A stretch of DNA of 59,040 nucleotides from Streptomyces sp. ISL-36 (GTDB lineage: Bacteria > Actinomycetota > Actinomycetes > Streptomycetales > Streptomycetaceae): positions 1 through 59,040 of the forward strand of contig NZ_JAGGOS010000114.1 in the NCBI RefSeq assembly GCF_018614205.1. The letters are read 5' to 3'. Positions within the stretch are counted from its first letter, which is position 1. Each line of letters opens with the position of its first letter. A program made the translations under genes and the position numbers. Below, in pieces: positions 40,485-48,871 of this stretch. A model generated the notes under the pieces. The model was not told the origin of the DNA and searched no databases. It worked only from the letters and a program-made list of their open reading frames with translations.

Positions 40485-41278
40485 GCCGCCAGGGCGAGGG
40501 AGCGGCGGTCCGGATACCGGCCGGTGGAGATCGGATCCAGTATCCGGACCTCGGCGGTCAGTCCGCCGGCCGTCGCGATCCGCCACAGGGAGGCGCCGAG
40601 CGGGTCGTCGCCCACGAAGGCGGCGGGTCCGCCGGGCCGGTACTCCAGTCGTACGGGCTGCACGGCGACGGAGGAGTCGAGGGCGGCCTGGAAGGCGGCC
40701 GGGCGGAACGCGCCGCCGGCCCGGCCGCACCAGGTGGAGCCCTCGGGGAAGACGATCAGACGGCCGCCGCCGGCGAGGGTGCGGGTCATCGTACGGACGG
40801 TGCCGGGCAGGGCCCGCAGCCGGTCGCGGTCGATGAAGAGGGTGCCGCCCAGGGCCGCGAGGGCTCCCAGGACGGGCCAGGTCCGTACTTCGCGCTTGGC
40901 GAGCATCCGGCCGGGCAGCACGGCGGCGAGGAGCGGGATGTCGAGCCACGAGATGTGGTTGGCCACGATCAGGAGGGGGCCGCGGGCCGGGGCGTCGGCG
41001 TCCGTGATCCTCACACGGACGCCGAAGGCCCGGACCACGGCCCGGCACCAGTGCCGTACGAGGGCGTGCCTGACGGCGGTCGGCAGCGGCGCCGTCAGGG
41101 GTGCGCACACCACCCCGGCGAGGACGAGGCCGACGCCGGCGGCCAGCCGGGAGACGGCGAGGAGGGTGCGGACGGTGGCGCAGCCGGGGCCGGGGTGTGC
41201 GGCGCACCGGCCCGGGGTGCAGGGCGCCGTGGGCAGCCACGGCGAGACGGACGGCGACGGGGCCGATGCCGTGTTCAC
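40379..41278 (-). CDS. olsA: lysophospholipid acyltransferase, OlsA type
   Basis: A 299-residue PlsC-family acyltransferase. Acyl-donor motif NHISWLD (NHx4D, near residue 106) and the substrate motif VFPEGSTW (near 175) are intact. Next to a GNAT enzyme of OlsB type and in the same operon, this is the pair that makes ornithine lipid: OlsB adds a 3-hydroxy fatty acid to ornithine, OlsA adds the second acyl group. The GTG start overlaps the olsB stop (GTGA). A general 1-acylglycerol-3-phosphate role is possible. Its last 106 bp lie antisense to the end of egtD. Confidence 0.75.
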   Translation of the reverse strand: MNTASAPSPSVSPWLPTAPCTPGRCAAHPGPGCATVRTLLAVSRLAAGVGLVLAGVVCAPLTAPLPTAVRHALVRHWCRAVVRAFGVRVRITDADAPARGPLLIVANHISWLDIPLLAAVLPGRMLAKREVRTWPVLGALAALGGTLFIDRDRLRALPGTVRTMTRTLAGGGRLIVFPEGSTWCGRAGGAFRPAAFQAALDSSVAVQPVRLEYRPGGPAAFVGDDPLGASLWRIATAGGLTAEVRILDPISTGRYPDRRSLALAAQRAVASDSAKRPSSSVHQWVSSRPAVASSSRTPA

Positions 41279-42159
41279 CGCGCCGGCGCGAGGGAGAGGA
41301 AGTGGCGCAGGTAGCGGGGGTCGATGTCGCGCAGCGAGAGCAGGACGTAGAGGTCGGCGACCCCGAAGTCCACGTCGTGGGCGGGCGCTCCGCAGACCCG
41401 GGCGCCGAGCCGCAGGTAACCGCGCAGCAGCGGGGGGAGCTCGGTGCGAGCCGCGGGGCGGGAGGTGCCGCTGGGGGTCCAGAGCCTGTGCGGGGTGACC
41501 CAGTACTCCTCGGGGGCGAGGTGCTTGGTCCTGACGGTGTCCCAGGTGGCGGCGGCGAGCGTGCCGCCGTCGGCGAGCGGTATCGAGCAGCAGCCGGCCA
41601 GCCAGTTGTGGCCGGTGGTGGTCATGTAGCGGGCGAGTCCGGCCCAGATGAGGGCGATGACGGCGCCGTTGCGGTGGGCGGGGTGGACGCAGGAGCGGCC
41701 GACCTCGACGAGGTCGTCGCGGAGGGGGTCGAGCCGGCCGAGGTCGAACTCGCTCTCGGAGTAGAGACGTCCGGCGATCCGGGCGCGCTCGGGCGGCAGC
41801 ACCCGGTAGGTGCCGACGACTTCGCCGGTGGCCTCCTCGCGTACCAGCAGGTGGTCGCAGTACGCGTCGAAGGCGTCGATGTCCAGGCCGGGCTCGGGGC
41901 CGTCGAGACGGGCGCCCATCTCGCCCGCGAAGACCTGGTGGCGCAGCCGCTGGGCGGCGCGGACGTCGTCCTGGTCACGGGCGAGGCCGACGACGTAGCG
42001 GGGCTGCGGATCGACGGCCGGTGCGGCCGGGGCGAGGGGGGCGACCGGGGCGACGGGGGCGACCGCGGGAACCCCGCCTGGCACCCCGGCCTGAACCGGA
42101 AGGCCGGCGGGGACGGGGACAGCGGGTGCGACGGCGACTGCGGGCAACGGTGCGGGCAT
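41275..42159 (-). CDS. olsB: OlsB-type N-acyltransferase (GNAT superfamily)
   Basis: A 294-residue acyltransferase. The first about 48 residues are a low-complexity Ala/Val/Pro region (VAPVAPVAPLAPAAPAV). The GNAT core follows: DDVRAAQRLRHQVFAGEMGAR, FDAYCDHLLVREEATGEVVGTYRVL, SEFDLGRLDPLRDDLVEVGRSCVHPAHRNGAV (in parts), then a hemolysin-like C terminus. This is the OlsB/acyl-homoserine-lactone-synthase-like family that N-acylates ornithine. ATG 42159 with GGAGGA upstream. Coupled to olsA. Confidence 0.75.
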   Translation of the reverse strand: MPAPLPAVAVAPAVPVPAGLPVQAGVPGGVPAVAPVAPVAPLAPAAPAVDPQPRYVVGLARDQDDVRAAQRLRHQVFAGEMGARLDGPEPGLDIDAFDAYCDHLLVREEATGEVVGTYRVLPPERARIAGRLYSESEFDLGRLDPLRDDLVEVGRSCVHPAHRNGAVIALIWAGLARYMTTTGHNWLAGCCSIPLADGGTLAAATWDTVRTKHLAPEEYWVTPHRLWTPSGTSRPAARTELPPLLRGYLRLGARVCGAPAHDVDFGVADLYVLLSLRDIDPRYLRHFLSLAPAR

Positions 42160-42344
42160 GTCGGGCTCCTCCGGTGCACGAGAGGGGGACGGTGAGGGCC
42201 GGACCGCGTGAGCGGTGGTCCGGCTCCTTACTTCTTCCGTGACCGACTGGATTCGACATGACCGTTCGGCGGATCGCGGGTGTGGATGCGCTGAATGCTG
42301 TTCGCGGGCTTCTCGGCGCACCACGGGGCGAGCCGCTCGGCGGA

Positions 42345-43595
42345 CTACTCGGCGAGCGCCTCCGTGATCTGCCGCGACGCCGCCTCGGCCGCCGTCTTCG
42401 GGTCCTCGCCCTGCAGGACCGCCGTCATGTACGGCTTGATCGGGTTGGCCGCCTCCACATCGGCCCACTGCGGCGAGTTGGGGGTCGCCCTGCCCCGTGC
42501 CGCGCCCACGGCCATGACGGCGGTGGCCTCCTGCCCCTCGACGACGGAGGCGAGCGTGGTCTTGTTGGGGACGTAGTTCATGGCACGGGCCAGTTCGGAC
42601 TGCCACTTCTCGCCGGCCAGGGCCTTGACCACGTCGATGGCCGCCGTCCGCTCGGGCGCGTTCTCCGGGACGATCAGATCCGAACCGCCGGTGAACACCG
42701 CACAGGGCTGCCCGGCCCTCTTCCCCGGTATCGGGAAGAAACCGAGCTTGTCCTTGAGTCCCGGGTTCGCCTTGGTGATGGCGGCGACGGCGCTGGGGGT
42801 GGCGATGATCTGGGCGACATCGCCCCGGGCGAAGACCTCGGCCTGGGGCGGCGTCTGCTCGTCGGCGTCCTTGGGTCCCGAACCGAGTGACTGCAGGTCC
42901 TTGTAGAACGCCATGCCGCGCAGCGCCGCCGGACTGGCCAGCGCGCCGGTCCAGTCGCCGCCCTTGTCGTCGGCGAGCTCGCCGCCCTCGTCCCAGATGA
43001 AGCCGGCCAGCGTGTACCAGTCCTGTCCCGCGAGGTAGATGCCCTGGGAGCCGTTGCGGTTGAGCTTCTCCGTGTCGTCCAGCCACTGGGCCCGGGTGGC
43101 GGGCGGCTCGGTGACACCGGCCTCCTTGAAGAGGTCCTTGTGGTAGATCACGACGCGGTTGGCGGCGTACCACGGGATGCCGTACTGCGATCCGCCGATG
43201 CGGCCGGGTTCGGCGAGGCCGGGCAGCCACTCCTGGCTGCCGAGGTCGCGTACGGACTCCAGCGTCAGGTCGTAGAGCTTGTCGGTGTCCGCGTACTGGG
43301 CGACCTGCGTGTTGCCGACCTCGATGACGTCGGGCCCGCCGGGTCCTTTGATCGCCTCGGTGACCTTCTTCCCGATGCCGGTCCACTCCTGGAAGGTGAA
43401 CTCCAGTTCGATGCCCTGGTGCTCGGCCTCGTAGGCCTCGGTGAAGCGCTGGAGGAAGTCCTCGCTGACGCTGTCGCGCATCAGCCAGACACTGACCGTG
43501 CGGTTCCGGTCGGAGTCACCGGGGAGGAGGCCGCAGCCCGCGAGCGCGAGGGCGGTCACAGCGGCCACGGGCCAGACGAAGGGGCGGTTCTTCAC
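42345..43595 (-). CDS. sugar ABC-transporter solute-binding lipoprotein, DasA type, without its permeases
   Basis: A 416-residue lipoprotein: GTG start at 43595, AAGGTGA upstream, signal KNRPFVWPVAAVTALALAG with lipidated Cys at 21. The mature part is a family 1 extracellular binding protein, with YGIPWYAANRVVIYHKDLFKEAG and FFPIPGKRAG motifs typical of the chitobiose/GlcNAc-binding DasA and NgcE group. No ABC permease genes lie nearby, so it must use components encoded elsewhere. A 13-of-16 DasR box is 101 bp upstream, suggesting control by the GlcNAc regulator. Specificity is inferred. Confidence 0.8.
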   Translation of the reverse strand: MKNRPFVWPVAAVTALALAGCGLLPGDSDRNRTVSVWLMRDSVSEDFLQRFTEAYEAEHQGIELEFTFQEWTGIGKKVTEAIKGPGGPDVIEVGNTQVAQYADTDKLYDLTLESVRDLGSQEWLPGLAEPGRIGGSQYGIPWYAANRVVIYHKDLFKEAGVTEPPATRAQWLDDTEKLNRNGSQGIYLAGQDWYTLAGFIWDEGGELADDKGGDWTGALASPAALRGMAFYKDLQSLGSGPKDADEQTPPQAEVFARGDVAQIIATPSAVAAITKANPGLKDKLGFFPIPGKRAGQPCAVFTGGSDLIVPENAPERTAAIDVVKALAGEKWQSELARAMNYVPNKTTLASVVEGQEATAVMAVGAARGRATPNSPQWADVEAANPIKPYMTAVLQGEDPKTAAEAASRQITEALAE

Positions 43596-43695
43596 GTAGG
43601 TCACCTTCTGCGTTCCATGACTGGCGTACGGCATGGGGAGCTGACCCGACGTGGGGGGAGCGAACGGCGCGTTCGCGCGGGTATGTGGCCTGGAT

Positions 43696-43711
43696 TCTGG
43701 TCTGGACCAAC
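43696..43711. promoter_or_regulatory. DasR-like box upstream of the sugar-binding lipoprotein gene
   Basis: TCTGGTCTGGACCAAC matches ACTGGTCTAGACCAGT at 13 of 16 positions. It is 101 bp before the lipoprotein start and 105 bp before dodecin; both are candidate targets. Confidence 0.5.
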
Positions 43712-43815
43712 GAGGTGGTCAAGTCCTGGACGAATCGGTTCAGGTGCCGACGTGTCGCGGTCCGGGGCGTGGTGGGGCACGGTGGAACGACCCCACCGAG
43801 AGGAGTTCGGACCCC

Positions 43816-44031
43816 ATGTCGAACCACACCTACCGCGTCACCGAGATCGTCGGCACCTCCACGGACGGCGTCGACCAGGCCATTCGCAACGGCATCGAGC
43901 GTGCGGCGCAGACGCTGCGGGCCCTGGACTGGTTCGAGGTGACGCAGGTCCGCGGCCACATCGTCGACGGGGCGATCGAGCACTACCAGGTCGGCCTGAA
44001 GGTCGGCTTCCGCCTGGAGGAGGGCGAGTGA
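43816..44031 (+). CDS. dodecin (flavin-storage protein)
   Basis: A 71-residue small-protein with the dodecin fold (YRVTEIVGTSTDGVDQAIRNGIERAAQTLRALDWFEV in parts, GHIVDGAIEHYQVGLKVGFRLE). Dodecamers store riboflavin derivatives. Binding Trp (DWFEV) is present. GAGAGGAG lies about 12 bases before the ATG. The last 32 bases of the gene seed a tandem repeat array past the stop. Confidence 0.9.
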   Translation: MSNHTYRVTEIVGTSTDGVDQAIRNGIERAAQTLRALDWFEVTQVRGHIVDGAIEHYQVGLKVGFRLEEGE

Positions 44032-44158
44032 CGGTCGGCTTCGGCCCGGAGGAGCGTGACTGACGGTCGGCTTCGGCCCGGCGACGGGGGCTGACGGTCG
44101 CCTCGGCCCGGAGGAGCGTGACTGACGGTCGGGTTCCGGCCGGCGCACGGCGGCTGAC
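44001..44158. repeat. 31-32-bp tandem array seeded by the dodecin 3' end
   Basis: Five units start at 44001, 44033, 44065, 44096 and 44127 (periods 32, 32, 31, 31). The first is inside the gene and includes the stop; downstream units alternate between two forms, giving a higher-order 63-bp repeat. Unit 2 differs from the genic unit at 5 of 32 bases. Confidence 0.8.
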
Positions 44159-44234
44159 GGCCCGCCGGTGTGCACGGCCCCGTCCGGGCGGCGGGCGCCG
44201 GGCGGCGCGCAAGCGCGAGCGCGAGCGCGAGCGG

Positions 44235-44723
44235 TCAGGTCCGGCCCTCCTTCTCCTGGGCGACCTTCAGCTCCTCGGACGCGGTCGCCCAGCGGGCGCG
44301 GACGACCCGGAAGCCGGCCTTCTCGGCCGCGTCGCAGACGAGCTCGTCGTCGTCGACCAGCATCCGGACCTCTCGGCCGCCGCCGAGCCGGCGCAGGATC
44401 TCCAGCTTGGTGACGCGGGCCGGGCGCCGGTCGGCGTTGCGCCGCATGTGGATGGGTCCCTCCGGCAGTTCCTGCGCGGCGAGCCACGCGACGGTGTCCT
44501 CGCGGCACCGCTCCGGCCGCCCGGTCAGGTAGACGATCTCGCACTCCCGTGCCGCCTCCTGGCACAGCGCGATCCCCTGGGCGAGCGGCGGGTCGTCGGG
44601 CGCGGCGGCGAAGAAGCCGTCCCAGTCGCGTGGGTGTCGCTCCAGGAAGTGCTGGCGGTGGGCGGTGCCGGAGAGCGTGTTGTCAAGGTCGAAGACGGCC
44701 ACGGGCCTGCTGTTTCGCGTCAC
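44235..44723 (-). CDS. HAD family phosphatase, polynucleotide-kinase-phosphatase-like
   Basis: A 162-residue HAD enzyme: motif I FDLDNTLSGT (nucleophile Asp), motif II YLTGRPE, motif III with the Lys and Asp in LVDDDE. Similar domains occur in 3'-phosphatases of RNA/DNA repair and in swivel-type lipid phosphatases; the substrate is unknown. The start is a GTG at 44723 and it is divergent from the luciferase-like enzyme. Confidence 0.8.
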   Translation of the reverse strand: MTRNSRPVAVFDLDNTLSGTAHRQHFLERHPRDWDGFFAAAPDDPPLAQGIALCQEAARECEIVYLTGRPERCREDTVAWLAAQELPEGPIHMRRNADRRPARVTKLEILRRLGGGREVRMLVDDDELVCDAAEKAGFRVVRARWATASEELKVAQEKEGRT

Positions 44724-44736
44724 GGGACCAGCGTAG

Positions 44737-44761
44737 GGAATCCTCCGGGCGCCGTGACGTT
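44737..44761 (+). promoter_or_regulatory. sigma-R-like element before the luciferase-like gene
   Basis: GGAAT (44737-44741), 17 bp, GTT (44759-44761): one base shorter than the sigma-R spacing. GTT lies nine bases before the GTG at 44771, which would place the transcript start at the codon. Confidence 0.3.
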
Positions 44762-44770
44762 GAACCCGGC

Positions 44771-45802
44771 GTGACCCTTTCTTCCGACGGCATCCGCTTC
44801 TCCGTCCTCGACCGCTCCCGCACCCGGGAGGGTGAGGCGGGCTCCCAGGCGCTGCGCGACACCGTGCGGCTCGCGCAGGAGGTGGAGGCGCTCGGCTACC
44901 ACCGTTTCTGGGTCTCGGAGCACCACAGCGTGCCCGGCGTGGCCGGCTCGGCGCCGACCGTCCTGGCCGCCGCCGTCGCCGGTGCCACCTCCGCCATCCG
45001 GGTCGGCACCGGAGGGGTGATGCTCCCCAACCACCAGCCGATGATCGTCGCCGAGCAGTTCGGTGTCCTGGAGTCGCTGTTTCCGGGCCGGATCGACATG
45101 GGGCTGGGCCGCTCGGTCGGCTTCACCGACGGCATCCGCCGGGCGCTGGGCCGGGACAAGGACGACGCGGAGAGGTTCGGGGAGCAGCTGACCGAGCTGC
45201 TCGGCTGGTTCACGGGCACGCAGACCGCCCACCCGCAGGTCCACGCCCGGCCGGCCGAGGGCCTGCGGGTCCCGCCGTACGTCCTCGCCACCGGCGAGGG
45301 CGCCTCGATCGCCGCCGCGGCGGGGCTGCCGCTCGTCATCGGTGATCTGCGGGGGCGCGAGCGGATGCTGAGCGCGATCGACGCCTACCGGTCCGCGTTC
45401 CGTCCCTCCGTCTGGGCCGGGGAGCCGTACGTCGTCGTGGCGGGCACGGTCGCCGTGGCCGGGAGCGAGGAGGCCGCCCGGCGCCTTCTGGTCCCTGAGG
45501 CGTGGTCGCTCGCGTACTCGCGCACGCGGGGCGTGTTCCCGCCGCTGATGCCCGCCGAGCGCGTCGAGGAACAGACGATGACGCAGAAGCAGCGCGGCTT
45601 CTTCGAGTCGGGGCTCCGCGGACATGTGTACGGCACCGAGGAGCAGGTCGGTGAGGCGCTGGAGGCGGTGGTGAAGGAGAGCGGGGCGCAGGAGGTGCTG
45701 GTGACGACCAGTACGTACGACCGGGCGGCGCTGCTCGACTCGTACCGCCGGCTCGCCCGCGTCGCGGGCCTGACCGGCACCCACGTCCAGGGCCCGGCCT
45801 AG
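44771..45802 (+). CDS. LLM-class flavin-dependent oxidoreductase (luciferase-like)
   Basis: A 343-residue F420/FMN-dependent TIM-barrel enzyme with VSEHHSVPG, AAVAGATSAIRVGTGGVMLPNH and LFPGRIDMGLGRS, the conserved core of the MsnO8/bacterial luciferase-like group. Substrate unknown. The start GTG at 44771 lacks a ribosome binding site and may be leaderless behind a sigma-R-like element. It is followed by the UvrA-like gene 44 bp later. Confidence 0.85.
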   Translation: MTLSSDGIRFSVLDRSRTREGEAGSQALRDTVRLAQEVEALGYHRFWVSEHHSVPGVAGSAPTVLAAAVAGATSAIRVGTGGVMLPNHQPMIVAEQFGVLESLFPGRIDMGLGRSVGFTDGIRRALGRDKDDAERFGEQLTELLGWFTGTQTAHPQVHARPAEGLRVPPYVLATGEGASIAAAAGLPLVIGDLRGRERMLSAIDAYRSAFRPSVWAGEPYVVVAGTVAVAGSEEAARRLLVPEAWSLAYSRTRGVFPPLMPAERVEEQTMTQKQRGFFESGLRGHVYGTEEQVGEALEAVVKESGAQEVLVTTSTYDRAALLDSYRRLARVAGLTGTHVQGPA

Positions 45803-45834
45803 GCGGTGCCAGGCAGGACTTTCCGGACACGACC

Positions 45835-45840
45835 TAGTAT
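45835..45840 (+). promoter_or_regulatory. -10 box of a leaderless UvrA-like transcript
   Basis: TAGTAT, six bases, then ATG. No ribosome binding site. -35 not obvious. Confidence 0.5.
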
Positions 45841-45846
45841 CGGGGG

Positions 45847-48201
45847 ATGCCCGAGCACTCCCCGCACGATCCGTACGTCCGTGTCCGCGGCGCCCGCGAA
45901 CACAATCTGAGCGGGGTCGACGTCGACATCCCGCGCGACGCGATCACCGTCTTCAGCGGGGTGTCCGGCTCCGGCAAGTCCTCGCTCGCCTTCGGGACGA
46001 TCTACGCGGAGGCCCAGCGGCGCTACTTCGAGTCGGTCGCCCCGTACGCCCGGCGGCTGATCCACCAGGTGGGCGCGCCGAAGGTCGGGGAGATCACCGG
46101 TCTGCCGCCCGCCGTCTCCCTCGAACAGCGGCGCTCGTCCCCGAACGCCCGCTCCTCCGTCGGTACGGTCACCACGCTCTCCAACTCGCTGCGCATGCTG
46201 TTCTCGCGCGCGGGCGCGTACCCGGCGGGGGCGGAGCGGCTCGACTCCGACGCCTTCTCGCCGAACACGGCCGCCGGCGCCTGCCCCGAGTGCCACGGTC
46301 TCGGCCGGGTCCACGGCACGAGCGAGGAACTGCTCGTGCCCGATCCGAAGCTGTCGATCAGGGAGGGGGCGATCGCGGCCTGGCCCGGTGCCTGGCAGGG
46401 CAAGAACCTCCGCGACGTGCTGGACGCGCTCGGCCACGACGTGGACCGGCCGTGGCGGGAACTGCCGGCCGAGGACCGGGAGTGGATCCTCTTCACCGAC
46501 GAGCAGCCGGTCGTCACCGTCCATCCGGTGCGGGAGGCGGGGCGGATCCAACGCCCTTACCAGGGTACGTACATGAGCGCGCGGCGCTATGTGATGCACA
46601 CCTTCTCCGACTCCAGGAGCGCGACCCTGCGCGCGAAGGCGGAGCGCTTTCTGACCAGCACCCCCTGTCCAGTGTGCGGCGGCGGCCGGCTGCGTCCGGA
46701 GGCGCTCGCGGTGACCTTCGCGGGCCGTACGATCGCCGAGCTTGCCGCCCTGCCGCTGTCCGCGCTCGCACCGCTCCTGGCGGAGTCGGCCGGCTCCGAG
46801 ACCGCCCGGGTCCTGACGGAGGACCTGGTCAACCGGATCGGGACGGTGACGGAGCTGGGCCTGGGCTATCTGAGCCTGGACCGCACGACCCCGTCCCTCT
46901 CCAGCGGTGAGCTGCAACGGCTGCGCCTGGCCACCCAGTTGCGCTCGGGCCTCTTCGGTGTGGTGTACGTCCTCGACGAGCCGTCCGCGGGTCTGCATCC
47001 GGCCGACACCGAGGCGCTCCTTGCGGTCCTTGACCGGCTCAAGGCGGCCGGGAACTCCGTGTTCGTGGTGGAGCACCACCTCGATGTCGTACGGCACGCC
47101 GACTGGCTGGTGGACGTCGGCCCCCGGGCCGGGGTGCACGGCGGCCGGGTCCTGCACAGCGGTCCGCCGCACGAGCTCGCGACGGTCGAGGAGTCGGCGA
47201 CCCGCCGCTTCCTCTTCGACCGCTCCCCCGCCGCGGCCGGGCGGACGGTGCGCGAGCCCGCCGGCTGGCTGCGGACCGGGCCGGTCACCCGGCACAACCT
47301 GGAGGGGCTGGAGGCGGCCTTCCCGGTCGGGGTCCTGACGGCGGTGACCGGTGTCTCGGGGTCGGGGAAGTCCACGCTGGTCGGTGAGCTGTCCGAGGAG
47401 ACGGAAGGCGTGAGACGGCTGGTGACGGTCGATCAGAAGCCGATCGGGCGGACACCCCGCTCCAACCTCGCCACATACACCGGCCTCTTCGACGTGGTGC
47501 GCAGACTCTTCACCGCGACCGAGGAGGCCCGGGCGCGTGGCTACAAGGCGGGACGGTTCTCCTTCAACGTGCCCGGCGGCCGGTGCGAGACCTGCCAGGG
47601 CGAGGGCTTCGTCTCGGTCGAGCTGCTCTTCCTGCCGAGCACGTACGCCCCCTGCCCCGACTGCCACGGCGCCCGCTACCACCCGGAGACGCTGGAGGTC
47701 CGGTTGCGGGGGCTCACCATCGCCGAAGTCCTCGACCTGACGGTCGAGTCGGCGGCCGAGTTCTTCGCCGACACCCCGGCTGCCGCGCGCAGTCTCCGTA
47801 CGCTGCTGGACGTCGGCCTCGGATATCTGCGGCTCGGCCAGCCCGCGACCGAGCTCTCCGGCGGTGAGGCGCAACGCATCAAACTCGCCGCCGAGCTGCA
47901 GCGCCCGCGCCGCGGCCGCACCCGCACCCTCTACGTACTGGACGAGCCGACGACCGGCCTGCACCCGGCCGACGTCGAGGTCCTGATGCGCCAGCTGCAC
48001 GGCCTGGTCGACGCCGGCCACTCGGTGATCGTCGTGGAGCACGACATGGACGTGGTCGCCACGGCGGACTGGGTGATCGACCTGGGGCCGGGAGGCGGCG
48101 ACGAGGGCGGCCGGATCGTGGCGGCCGGGCCCCCCGCCGAGGTGGCGCGGGCCGCCCGGAGCCGGACCGCGCCGTATCTGGCGGCCCGGCTCGGCAGCTG
48201 A
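45847..48201 (+). CDS. short UvrA-like double ABC ATPase
   Basis: A 784-residue UvrA paralogue, versus about 950 for housekeeping UvrA. Two ATP sites: GVSGSGKSS (38-46) and GVSGSGKST near 500, with Walker B YVLDEPSAGLHP and YVLDEPTTGLHP, signatures LSSGE (first site; canonical LSGGE) and LSGGE. Zinc-binding CxxC pairs: CPECHG, CPVCGG, CETCQG and CPDCHG. The short form lacks the UvrB-binding insertion of UvrA and resembles UvrA2 or drug-resistance DrrC proteins, so it may protect from DNA-intercalating compounds rather than act in excision repair. Start six bases after a TAGTAT box. Confidence 0.85.
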   Translation: MPEHSPHDPYVRVRGAREHNLSGVDVDIPRDAITVFSGVSGSGKSSLAFGTIYAEAQRRYFESVAPYARRLIHQVGAPKVGEITGLPPAVSLEQRRSSPNARSSVGTVTTLSNSLRMLFSRAGAYPAGAERLDSDAFSPNTAAGACPECHGLGRVHGTSEELLVPDPKLSIREGAIAAWPGAWQGKNLRDVLDALGHDVDRPWRELPAEDREWILFTDEQPVVTVHPVREAGRIQRPYQGTYMSARRYVMHTFSDSRSATLRAKAERFLTSTPCPVCGGGRLRPEALAVTFAGRTIAELAALPLSALAPLLAESAGSETARVLTEDLVNRIGTVTELGLGYLSLDRTTPSLSSGELQRLRLATQLRSGLFGVVYVLDEPSAGLHPADTEALLAVLDRLKAAGNSVFVVEHHLDVVRHADWLVDVGPRAGVHGGRVLHSGPPHELATVEESATRRFLFDRSPAAAGRTVREPAGWLRTGPVTRHNLEGLEAAFPVGVLTAVTGVSGSGKSTLVGELSEETEGVRRLVTVDQKPIGRTPRSNLATYTGLFDVVRRLFTATEEARARGYKAGRFSFNVPGGRCETCQGEGFVSVELLFLPSTYAPCPDCHGARYHPETLEVRLRGLTIAEVLDLTVESAAEFFADTPAAARSLRTLLDVGLGYLRLGQPATELSGGEAQRIKLAAELQRPRRGRTRTLYVLDEPTTGLHPADVEVLMRQLHGLVDAGHSVIVVEHDMDVVATADWVIDLGPGGGDEGGRIVAAGPPAEVARAARSRTAPYLAARLGS

Positions 48202-48219
48202 ACCCGGCTTCGCTTCCCG

Positions 48220-48771
48220 CTACTTGGGCTCGACGAACTGGACCTCCAGGTCGACCTTGATCACGTCGCCGAGGAAGCCGGGGGCGAAGTCGAGGCCGAA
48301 GTCGCTGCGACGGAACTCGCCGGTCGCGTCGAATCCGGCGTGCCGGCTGCCGTCCACGGGCACGTCCACGACTCCGCCGAACTCGACGTCGAAGGTGATC
48401 GGGCGGGTGATCTCGCCGATGGTGAGCTCGCCCGCCATGCTCCACTCCTCGCCCGCCCCGCTGATCCGGGTCGACCGGAAGCTCATCGTGGGCCGCTTCT
48501 CCACGTCGAGGAGGTCGGCGGCGCGCACATGCGCGTCGCGGTCCGCGTTGCCGGTGTCGATCGAGGCGAGGGCGACGGTCGCGGTGATCGAGGAGTCCTC
48601 CAGGGTCTCGCCGACGACGAGCTCGGCCGCCAGGTCGTTGAAGCGGCCTCGCACCTTGGAGATTCCGAGGTGGCGGACGGTGAAGCCGACGGAGGAGTGG
48701 TGCGGGTCGAAGGTCCAGCGCCCGGAGGTCAGCGGAAGTGCGGTCGAGGTGTTCTGCGATTCGGTGGTCAT
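48220..48771 (-). CDS. YceI family lipid-binding protein
   Basis: A 183-residue lipocalin-like beta-barrel: WTFDPHHSSVGFTVRHLGISKVRGRF (in parts), IDTGNADRDAHVRAADLLDVE, GELTIGEITRPITFDVEF and FRRSDFGLDFAPGFLGD, all hallmarks. YceI binds isoprenoid quinone precursors. No signal peptide, so cytoplasmic here. Divergent from an XRE regulator. Confidence 0.9.
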   Translation of the reverse strand: MTTESQNTSTALPLTSGRWTFDPHHSSVGFTVRHLGISKVRGRFNDLAAELVVGETLEDSSITATVALASIDTGNADRDAHVRAADLLDVEKRPTMSFRSTRISGAGEEWSMAGELTIGEITRPITFDVEFGGVVDVPVDGSRHAGFDATGEFRRSDFGLDFAPGFLGDVIKVDLEVQFVEPK

Positions 48772-48859
48772 GGCTCCACGCTGCTTCCTCGCGGCGCCGT
48801 GAGGAAGGCCGGGCCAAGGCTGGTAGTGACAGGGCCACCCTCCGCGCACCCGCTGCTCG

Positions 48860-48865
48860 TACGAT
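48860..48865 (+). promoter_or_regulatory. -10 box of a leaderless XRE regulator transcript
   Basis: TACGAT, six bases, then GTG at 48872. No ribosome binding site. Confidence 0.5.
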
Positions 48866-48871
48866 CGGGAC

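Noticed and set aside
42198..42224. Hairpin GCCGGACC/GGTCCGGC upstream of olsB
   Set aside because: An 8-bp stem 120 bp past the lipoprotein stop; could be a terminator or chance, so not listed.
43679..43684. GGGTAT as a sigma-B -10 for dodecin
   Set aside because: No GNNTN at 14-16 bp upstream.
44001..44158. A CRISPR array
   Set aside because: Units are adjacent with no unique spacers, and no cas genes are present.
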